From an uncultured Chromatiaceae bacterium (GTDB taxonomy: Bacteria > Pseudomonadota > Gammaproteobacteria > Enterobacterales > Alteromonadaceae), in NCBI GenBank assembly GCA_946482615.1, contig CAMLSF010000225.1, forward strand, positions 1 to 5,061: a DNA stretch of 5,061 bases, given 5' to 3'. The notes under the pieces were generated by a model that saw only the letters and a list, made by a program, of their open reading frames with translations, did not search any database and was not told the DNA's origin. The translations under genes were made by a program, and so were the position numbers. Below are positions 1 through 5,061 of the stretch, in pieces. Each line of letters starts with the position of its first letter. The stretch's first letter is position 1.

Positions 1-4
1 CAGT

Positions 5-81
5 TCCTCAGTAGCTCAGCCGGTTAGAGCGGCGGACTGTTAATCCGTAGGTCGTTGGTTCGAGTCCAACCTGGGGAGCCA
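5..81 (+). tRNA. tRNA-Asn (anticodon GTT)
   Basis: This 77-nt gene folds as a complete cloverleaf. The acceptor stem pairs TCCTCAG (5-11) with CTGGGGA (71-77), followed by discriminator G78 and an encoded CCA (79-81). The D arm is closed by GCTC/GAGC. The anticodon stem pairs GCGGA (32-36) with TCCGT (44-48) around the seven-base loop CTGTTAA, placing anticodon GTT at 39-41, which reads Asn codons AAC and AAU. The T arm is GTTGG/CCAAC (54-58 and 66-70) around TTCGAGT. It closely resembles enterobacterial tRNA-Asn from memory, with one extra D-loop base. Only four bases lie upstream in the window, so its promoter, or any upstream tRNA in the same transcript, cannot be seen. Confidence 0.97.
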
Positions 82-162
82 CCTTAAGTACATCTTGTAT
101 CTCCTCTTAATTATCTCTTTTTCTTAGTGTTTTTTTCTGAAATAACTTAAGCTTATTTTCTG

Positions 163-2061
163 ATGTTCAAGCCTGGACAAAAAATTCAGTATGGGTTGCC
201 TGCTATGAAGTCTCCATCCTTTATTGCCTTAAGTCACTGGACTGCTGCTTTGGTGTCGGCATTGCTGGCGCTTTGGCTGTTTTGGTTTGCCGCAGCTCAG
301 CAAATTCAAAGCTTGTATCAGCTGCACTACAGCGCTATCCAGCAGATGCTAGCCAGTGATTTAACAGGCGATACCAAAATTCTGACCCGGCAACTGAGCA
401 GCAGTTTTGATTTACCTTATTTAAAAGTCAGTCAACTCGATGGAGTGGTATTGCATGAACAAAGCAATACTATGCCTGATTATGCCCTATCTTCCTGGAT
501 ACTAACTCAGTTTGATCGACCTTTAACTCCGGCTTCAGTTAAAGATCAGGCGCATAATTTACAGGTCGAGTTTTTACCCCAGTTGTCAGAACAATTAAGT
601 ACCCTTGAGCTTTTTAGTTTATTTTTGTTTTTTGGTCCTTTGGTTCTGGGACTGTTGCCCTATTACCTGCAACCGGGTCGTCCCAAAAAGCCCAAAGTTT
701 TGCCCCCTCACCCTATAGAAGCTGCAGTGCAACAGGCACCTGCAGTAGTGCAACAATTACCGCCCCAAACTTCGACCTCAGGCACTGACTATTTGCTGGA
801 ACTGGCACTTTATGATCAGCTCACCTCCTTACCGAACCGTCAGCAGTTTGTCCGTTATTACGAACAGCAACTCAAAGCCGCCAATGCAGTGCATCAGTCG
901 GTATTTTTGCTGGTCCGTTGCCACAGTCTGGCCCAGATCAACCATAAACAAGGTTACCTGGCCGGAGATTTGTATATCAAAGAGATGGCGGACTTATTAA
1001 AACAACTGCCACAGCTGTCCGATGAAAGCCCGTTATTCCGTTTAAACAACACAGATTTTTGTGTGCTGTTCCCGCAAATGACCACAGAACAAACCGAAGA
1101 ACTGGTATTGCTGCTACAGCAGAAATTCGACACTTATCAGCAGCAAAAGCAGCTGGACTCAGTAGCTTTAACAGGTTTAGTACAGGTGGCTCAGGGCAAA
1201 CCTCTGGGTGAACTACTGGCCATGGCGGATACAGCTTTAGGTCTGGCAAAAACCAAACAAAGCAAGGCCAATAAACAAACTAACTTATGGTATTTGTTTA
1301 CCGACAGTCAGGAGCAAACGGCGGAGTCATCGTTCAGTACTAAAAACTGGCGTAACTTAATTGATGATGTGCTGCAGGGCCAGCGTTTAAGTCTGTTAGC
1401 TCAACCTATTCAGCCGCTGAATAAAACCAGCAAAACCTACTCCGAATTGTTAGTGCGTTTTCGCAGCAACGAAGATCAGTTGCTGCCGACAGCCTTGTTT
1501 TTAGACATGGCGCAAAAGCTCGACAAGCTGATCGAGATAGAACAGCTGATCGTAGAACAAGCCCTGATTCTGGTTGCCAATACGCCGGGCCAGACTTTTG
1601 GTCTGAATCTGTCCGCCCATGCGGTGCAAGACGAGGGTTTTATCAGTTATCTGGAACGTCGTTTATTAAAAGAAAGCGAATTAACACCACGGCTGGTATT
1701 TGAAATCAGTGAATGGGGCTTGCAGCAAAACCTGAAATTAAGCAAACGTCTGATCGATATGCTGCATCAGTGTGGCTCCCGGGTCACAGTGGAAAAATTT
1801 GGTGCTGGTATTACATCCTTCAAATTTTTCCGCGACTTAAAACCTGACTTTGTCAAAATGGATGGCAGCTACACCAGACAAATAGAAGAAGATAAAAATA
1901 ACCAGTATTTTGTCCGGCTGATGGTCGATTTGGCACACCGTATTGGTGTGGCAGTCTTTGCTGAAAATGTCGAAACCGCAGCAGAAAAACAAATGCTGGA
2001 GTCATTATTAATAGACGGTATACAAGGTTATTACCTGAGTAAGCCTGCGCCACTGGAATAA
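163..2061 (+). CDS. Membrane protein with degenerate GGDEF and EAL domains (LapD/CsrD-like c-di-GMP regulator)
   Basis: The protein has 632 residues. Seen in order: TM1 at about 27-45, a periplasmic segment of roughly 100 residues, TM2 at about 147-168, a Pro/Gln-rich linker at about 169-206, a GGDEF-type domain at about 212-375 and an EAL-type domain at about 395-632. The GGDEF motif is NNTDF (295-299) and no RxxD inhibitory site precedes it, so cyclase activity is unlikely. In the EAL domain the signature reads ELL (428-430) and the metal-binding DDFGTG is EKFGAG (544-549). N482, E514, K565, E601 and Q621 are kept. Loss of both aspartates argues against phosphodiesterase activity, but ligand binding remains possible. 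Topology and length fit LapD (periplasmic protease control) or CsrD (small-RNA turnover) receptors; I cannot choose between them. Neither candidate start has a good ribosome site: ATG 163 follows an in-frame TAA at 148, and ATG 205 (residue 15) would leave a shorter N-terminus before TM1. Confidence 0.9.
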   Translation: MFKPGQKIQYGLPAMKSPSFIALSHWTAALVSALLALWLFWFAAAQQIQSLYQLHYSAIQQMLASDLTGDTKILTRQLSSSFDLPYLKVSQLDGVVLHEQSNTMPDYALSSWILTQFDRPLTPASVKDQAHNLQVEFLPQLSEQLSTLELFSLFLFFGPLVLGLLPYYLQPGRPKKPKVLPPHPIEAAVQQAPAVVQQLPPQTSTSGTDYLLELALYDQLTSLPNRQQFVRYYEQQLKAANAVHQSVFLLVRCHSLAQINHKQGYLAGDLYIKEMADLLKQLPQLSDESPLFRLNNTDFCVLFPQMTTEQTEELVLLLQQKFDTYQQQKQLDSVALTGLVQVAQGKPLGELLAMADTALGLAKTKQSKANKQTNLWYLFTDSQEQTAESSFSTKNWRNLIDDVLQGQRLSLLAQPIQPLNKTSKTYSELLVRFRSNEDQLLPTALFLDMAQKLDKLIEIEQLIVEQALILVANTPGQTFGLNLSAHAVQDEGFISYLERRLLKESELTPRLVFEISEWGLQQNLKLSKRLIDMLHQCGSRVTVEKFGAGITSFKFFRDLKPDFVKMDGSYTRQIEEDKNNQYFVRLMVDLAHRIGVAVFAENVETAAEKQMLESLLIDGIQGYYLSKPAPLE

Positions 2062-2173
2062 AGCTTCGTACCTGAGGCTGCAACCTCTATTACTTTGATT
2101 TCACATTCAACCCGGGCGCTGTTTTTTCAAAAGACGTGTAAGGTCAGATAAAGGCCATTCGCGTTATGTGCAG

Positions 2174-2202
2174 TTGTTTCGCTCTGGACAAAGCTTCATA
2201 AT
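2174..2202 (+). promoter_or_regulatory. Putative sigma-70 promoter of the rsx/rnf operon
   Basis: A -35-like TTGTTT (2174-2179, three of six consensus matches) and a -10-like CATAAT (2197-2202, five of six) are separated by exactly 17 bases. Transcription would start near 2209, about 20 bases before the rsxA ATG. It lies in the 168-bp non-coding gap after the GGDEF-EAL gene, which otherwise shows only a weak four-base-pair hairpin and no credible gene. The -35 is poor, so an activator could be needed, but I see no complete operator. This is assigned by eye. Confidence 0.5.
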
Positions 2203-2217
2203 AGCGCGACTTTTTTC

Positions 2218-2224
2218 TGGGGTT
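2218..2224 (+). promoter_or_regulatory. Weak ribosome binding site of rsxA
   Basis: The run TGGGGTT ends five bases before the ATG at 2230, with its four Gs at 2219-2222. It is a partial match to the Shine-Dalgarno core. It is the only purine-rich patch at the right distance, and the start is independently fixed by the conserved RnfA N-terminus. Confidence 0.45.
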
Positions 2225-2229
2225 CTTTT

Positions 2230-2811
2230 ATGTCGGAATTTTTGCTGTTGCTGGTCAGCACTGTGCTGGTAAACAACTTCGTACTGGTGAAGTTTCTCGG
2301 CTTGTGCCCTGTGATGGGCGTCTCCAAAAAACTCGAAACCGCTATTGGCATGTCGATGGCCACCACTTTTGTGCTGACCTTAGCCTCGCTTTGCAGTTAT
2401 CTGGTGGATTATTACGTATTGCAGCCACTGGATTTAATGTACCTGCGCACTTTGGCTTTTATTCTGGTGATTGCAGTCGTAGTGCAATTTACTGAAATGG
2501 TGGTGCATAAAACCAGCCCTGTGTTGTACCGTTTGTTAGGGATTTTTTTGCCTTTGATCACCACCAACTGTGCTGTATTAGGGGTGGCCCTTCTGAACGT
2601 CAATGCCCGTCATGATTTCTTCTCTTCAGTGGTTTATGGCTTTGGTGCTGCTGTAGGCTTTTCTTTAGTCCTGATTTTATTTGCTGCTATGCGTGAACGT
2701 CTGGCCGCTGCCGATGTGCCGGTTTCTTTTAAGGGCGCAGCTATCGGCATGATTACCGCAGGTTTAATGTCGTTAGCCTTTATGGGCTTTACTGGTTTGG
2801 TGAAAGTATAG
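2230..2811 (+). CDS. rsxA: Rnf/Rsx electron transport complex subunit A (RnfA)
   Basis: This 193-residue integral membrane protein matches the family's usual length. It is an inner-membrane subunit of the Rnf complex, which couples electron flow between ferredoxin and NAD(H) to ion transport; in E. coli the complex (Rsx) keeps SoxR reduced. About six hydrophobic helices are visible, near residues 4-22, 39-60, 71-92, 101-121, 133-153 and 170-190. Two family hallmarks are present: the KFLGLCP segment with C26 and the TTNCAVLG segment with C114. In the known family these cysteines lie at the RnfA/RnfE interface and are proposed to hold an iron-sulfur centre within the membrane. The ATG start gives the typical [12 protein letters not shown]-terminus. 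It is the first gene of the operon, and its TAG stop directly abuts the rsxB ATG, suggesting translational coupling. RnfE is a paralogue, but gene order and length favour RnfA. Confidence 0.97.
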   Translation: MSEFLLLLVSTVLVNNFVLVKFLGLCPVMGVSKKLETAIGMSMATTFVLTLASLCSYLVDYYVLQPLDLMYLRTLAFILVIAVVVQFTEMVVHKTSPVLYRLLGIFLPLITTNCAVLGVALLNVNARHDFFSSVVYGFGAAVGFSLVLILFAAMRERLAAADVPVSFKGAAIGMITAGLMSLAFMGFTGLVKV

Positions 2812-3366
2812 ATGTCTATTATCACTGCCCTCTGGGCTTTGGGTATTCTGGCACTGATTTTTGGCGCTGTGCTGGGCTACGCCGCAATAAGGTTTAAAGT
2901 GGATGCCGATCCACTGGTTGAACAAATTGATGAGATTTTACCGCAAACTCAATGTGGTCAATGTGGTTACCCCGGTTGCCGGCCTTATGCCGAAGCCATA
3001 GCCAATGGGGATGACATTAACAAATGCCCGCCTGGTGGTGATACCACCATCAAAAAACTGGCCGATTTGATGGGTGTTGAAGCCAAGCCTTTGGATGCAG
3101 CTCAAACTCCGGCGGTAAAACGGGTCGCTTTTATCCGCGAAGACGAATGTATTGGTTGTACCAAATGTATTCAGGCCTGCCCTGTTGACGCTATTGTCGG
3201 TGCATCCAAACAGATGCATACCGTGATTGTCGACGAGTGCACCGGCTGCGATTTATGTGTTGAACCTTGTCCTGTGGATTGCATTGATATGGTGCCCCTG
3301 GCCAGCAGTATTGAGCGCTGGAAATGGGACTTAACAGCTATCCCGGTAAAAGTGCTGGAGTCGTAA
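2812..3366 (+). CDS. rsxB: Rnf/Rsx electron transport complex subunit B (RnfB), iron-sulfur protein
   Basis: This 184-residue membrane-anchored iron-sulfur subunit passes electrons within the Rnf complex on the cytoplasmic face. Residues about 4-26 form a single hydrophobic anchor. A four-cysteine cluster motif follows (C48, C51, C56, C72, in the CGQCGYPGC context), which is the RnfB-specific 4Fe-4S domain. Two bacterial ferredoxin 4Fe-4S motifs come next: C113, C116, C119 with C123, and C143, C146, C149 with C153. Because such motifs exchange their last cysteine, each cluster probably takes its fourth ligand from the other. All expected cysteines are present. The length is close to that of short gammaproteobacterial RnfB, without the extra ferredoxin domains of clostridial forms. 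The ATG follows the rsxA stop with no gap; the nearby GGTGAAAG is only a weak ribosome site, so translation is probably coupled to rsxA. Confidence 0.97.
   Translation: MSIITALWALGILALIFGAVLGYAAIRFKVDADPLVEQIDEILPQTQCGQCGYPGCRPYAEAIANGDDINKCPPGGDTTIKKLADLMGVEAKPLDAAQTPAVKRVAFIREDECIGCTKCIQACPVDAIVGASKQMHTVIVDECTGCDLCVEPCPVDCIDMVPLASSIERWKWDLTAIPVKVLES
3357..3360 (+). promoter_or_regulatory. Ribosome binding site that fixes the TTG start of rsxC
   Basis: GGAG lies inside the last codons of rsxB and is followed by a seven-base gap to the TTG at 3368. This is near-ideal spacing and the best Shine-Dalgarno match before any gene in the window. It supports TTG as the true start, since the next in-frame ATG (3599) would remove 77 conserved residues. 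Confidence 0.75.
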
Positions 3367-3367
3367 C

Positions 3368-5061
3368 TTGCCTACTTTATTTCAACAAATTCAGGCAGGA
3401 AAAGTCTGGGACTTTCACGGTGGTATTCACCCACCAGGCCGCAAAGAGCGCACCAACCAAAAGCCGGTAGCGCTTTTAGATATTCCTGACCGTTTATATA
3501 TACCACTGCGCCAGCATATTGGCGTCGCCGGTAAAGTGCTGGTGAAAGTCGGTGATCGTGTGCTGAAGGGTCAGGCTTTAACTCTGGCGGATAACGCCAT
3601 GGCAGTGCCGGTGCATGCGCCGACTTCAGGCACAGTGCTGGCGATTGAACTCCATACCAGCACACACCCGTCCAGCTTAGCGGAGCCCACCTTAGTGCTG
3701 GCACCGGACGGCATGGACGAATGGCGGCCGCGTAAGCCTTTGGATCCAGAGCAGGTGGATGCCTACACTTTGCTGGAACGTATTCAGGAGTCGGGTATTT
3801 CCGGCATGGGCGGCGCAGGTTTCCCGACTCATATAAAGGTCAATGTCAAACAGCCGGTCGATTATCTGATTATCAATGCGGTGGAGTGTGAGCCTTATAT
3901 CACAGCAGATGACATGCTGATGCAGGAGCGCGCCAGCGACATTATTGCCGGTATTGAGATTTTGGTTAAACTGCTGAGCCCAAAAGCTGTATTGATTGGC
4001 ATTGAAGATGATAAGCCGATAGCTGCAGCCTCACTCAAAGCCGCTATAGGCCAAAAAGATAACTACTTTGTGCGCGAAGTGCCGACCAAATACCCTTCTG
4101 GTGGCGAAAAGCAACTGATACAGCTTTTAACCAATAAAGAAGTACCAGCGGGTCGCAGGCCTTTAGACATTGGCATAGTGATGCAAAACGTCGGGACAGC
4201 CTTTGCCATAGCTCAGGCGGTGCTGGATGATATTCCGCTGATCCACCGCGTAGTGACAGTAGCGGGTGAAACCTTAGCCCAACAACAAAACGTATTGGCG
4301 CTCATTGGTACTCCTATCTCCGATCTGTTGAATGCCTGTGGTTTTCAGGCAGAACCGCAGCAGCGCATTATTGTCGGCGGCCCTATGATGGGTTTTGCCA
4401 TAGCCGACTGGTCTGTGCCTGTGGTGAAAACCACCAACTGCATTCTGGCCCCCACCGAAAACGAACTGGGTGCCGCCAGTGAAGAAATGGACTGTATCCG
4501 CTGTGGCGCCTGCGCTGACGCCTGCCCTGCCAGCTTATTACCACAGCAGCTGCTCTGGTACAGCAAAGCCAAAGATCAGGACAAACTGGCAGAATACAAT
4601 TTATCCGACTGCATTGAATGTGGCGCCTGTGCTTATGTCTGCCCCAGCGAAATTCCGTTGGTGCATTATTACCGGGTCGCCAAAGCTGAAATTCGTGAAA
4701 CCCAGCGTGAAGCATTAAAAGCCGAACAAGCCAAAGCCCGTTTTGATGCCCGCACTGAACGTTTAGAACGGGAGAAGCAGGAACGTTTAGAGCGTAATCA
4801 GCAACTGGCAGCACAACGTGTTGCACAGCAACAGGCCAGCGGTTTGGCTTCTCAAAGCGCTGCCGCTGTGCAACAAGCATTAGAGCGAGCTCAGCAACAA
4901 ACCGCCCCCGCTTTGGATAAAGAGCAAATTATTGCTGAACGTGAACGGAAAAAAGCCGAAGCCCTGGCCTATCAGCAGCAGAAACAACAAGCTGCGACTG
5001 CAGAACCTGCAGCTGACCAGGCCGCAGAGCAAACTGAAGATCCACGTAAAGCCGCTATAGC
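3368..5061 (+). CDS. rsxC: Rnf/Rsx electron transport complex subunit C (RnfC), 3' end outside window
   Basis: An open frame of 564 complete codons plus two bases starts at TTG and is cut by the right edge. RnfC is the peripheral NADH-oxidising/reducing subunit of Rnf, related to the FMN-binding subunit of respiratory complex I. The N-terminus carries the hallmark FHGGIHPP (16-23; usually FPGGIHPP). A biotinyl/lipoyl-like fold probably spans about 40-95 (VPVHAPTSGTV near 80-90). The nucleotide/FMN region includes SGMGGAGFPTH (145-155) and ECEPYITADD (173-182). Two 4Fe-4S motifs follow: C376, C379, C382, C386 and C415, C418, C421, C425. From about 436 the chain becomes a charged, then Gln/Ala-rich, probably helical tail. 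It ends at DPRKAAIA (558 onward), the usual opening of the repeats in long gammaproteobacterial RnfC proteins. The TTG lies one base after the rsxB stop. I find no frameshift or internal stop. RnfD, RnfG and RnfE should follow. Confidence 0.96.
   Translation, partial: MPTLFQQIQAGKVWDFHGGIHPPGRKERTNQKPVALLDIPDRLYIPLRQHIGVAGKVLVKVGDRVLKGQALTLADNAMAVPVHAPTSGTVLAIELHTSTHPSSLAEPTLVLAPDGMDEWRPRKPLDPEQVDAYTLLERIQESGISGMGGAGFPTHIKVNVKQPVDYLIINAVECEPYITADDMLMQERASDIIAGIEILVKLLSPKAVLIGIEDDKPIAAASLKAAIGQKDNYFVREVPTKYPSGGEKQLIQLLTNKEVPAGRRPLDIGIVMQNVGTAFAIAQAVLDDIPLIHRVVTVAGETLAQQQNVLALIGTPISDLLNACGFQAEPQQRIIVGGPMMGFAIADWSVPVVKTTNCILAPTENELGAASEEMDCIRCGACADACPASLLPQQLLWYSKAKDQDKLAEYNLSDCIECGACAYVCPSEIPLVHYYRVAKAEIRETQREALKAEQAKARFDARTERLEREKQERLERNQQLAAQRVAQQQASGLASQSAAAVQQALERAQQQTAPALDKEQIIAERERKKAEALAYQQQKQQAATAEPAADQAAEQTEDPRKAAI

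Noticed and set aside
5..81. tRNA-Asn as a possible attachment site of an integrated element
   Set aside because: No integrase gene and no second copy of the tRNA 3' end is visible in the window, and the following genes look like native core genes.
977..1249. 90-codon open frame on the minus strand inside the GGDEF-EAL gene
   Set aside because: Overlaps the conserved GGDEF-type domain coding sequence, with no ribosome site or recognisable protein features.
2074..2087. GAGG/CCTC hairpin after the GGDEF-EAL gene as an intrinsic terminator
   Set aside because: The stem has only four base pairs with a six-base loop and is not followed by a run of T; too weak to call.
2095..2108. TTGAT as an FNR-type site upstream of rsxA
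   Set aside because: Only one half-site is present; the other half (ATCAA) is missing, and it lies about 110 bases upstream of the expected transcription start.
2111..2127. CCCGGG followed by a T6 run as a terminator
   Set aside because: CCCGGG is a perfect palindrome without a loop and no longer stem forms next to the T run.
2060..2197. AAAGCTTC occurring at 2060-2067 and 2190-2197 as a paired repeat or operator
   Set aside because: An isolated eight-base match; one copy overlaps the stop codon and the other the promoter spacer. Chance is the simplest explanation.
3368..3598. rsxC as a truncated or broken gene because it lacks an early ATG
   Set aside because: The frame is open from TTG 3368 to the window edge, and residues encoded before the first in-frame ATG match the RnfC N-terminus, so the gene is intact as far as it can be seen.
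3372..3704. 110-codon open frame on the minus strand opposite the start of rsxC
   Set aside because: Antisense to the conserved RnfC N-terminus, with no recognisable domain and low-credibility composition.
4383..4880. 165-codon open frame on the minus strand opposite rsxC
   Set aside because: It lies entirely antisense to conserved RnfC sequence including both ferredoxin motifs, and its Arg/Trp/His/Pro-rich composition looks like a non-coding mirror rather than a protein.

Overview
The window looks like a chromosomal segment of a gammaproteobacterium, most likely of the Alteromonadales/Chromatiaceae-like group (Rheinheimera, Alishewanella or Shewanella relatives). I infer this from the Rnf/Rsx gene order and protein style, the tRNA-Asn with an encoded CCA end, and the Gln/Ala-rich tail on RnfC. 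The exact genus is a guess. Everything supported here lies on the + strand.

Layout: a complete tRNA-Asn(GTT) occupies the left edge (5-81). After an 81-bp T-rich spacer comes a 632-residue membrane protein (163-2061). It has two transmembrane helices around a periplasmic segment, a proline/glutamine-rich linker, and GGDEF and EAL domains that both carry substituted catalytic motifs. It is best read as a c-di-GMP receptor or regulator of the LapD/CsrD kind rather than an enzyme. A 168-bp non-coding gap (2062-2229) with a plausible sigma-70 promoter separates it from the Rnf operon. That operon starts with rsxA/rnfA (2230-2811), followed with no gap by rsxB/rnfB (2812-3366) and then, after one base, by rsxC/rnfC (3368 onward). 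rnfC runs off the right edge inside its C-terminal low-complexity tail. It starts with TTG, so an ATG-only scan misses it.

How the genes work together: RnfA, RnfB and RnfC are three of the six core subunits of the Rnf (Rsx) ion-translocating ferredoxin:NAD+ oxidoreductase. RnfC carries the NADH/FMN site and two 4Fe-4S clusters, RnfB is an iron-sulfur relay at the membrane, and RnfA is a membrane subunit with conserved cysteines. rnfD, rnfG and rnfE would be expected just beyond the right edge. The same complex is known in E. coli as the SoxR-reducing system.

The region is mostly conventional. I see no mobile element, CRISPR array or defence system. The least ordinary part is the doubly degenerate GGDEF-EAL protein, which appears to lack a HAMP domain and sits directly upstream of the Rnf operon.
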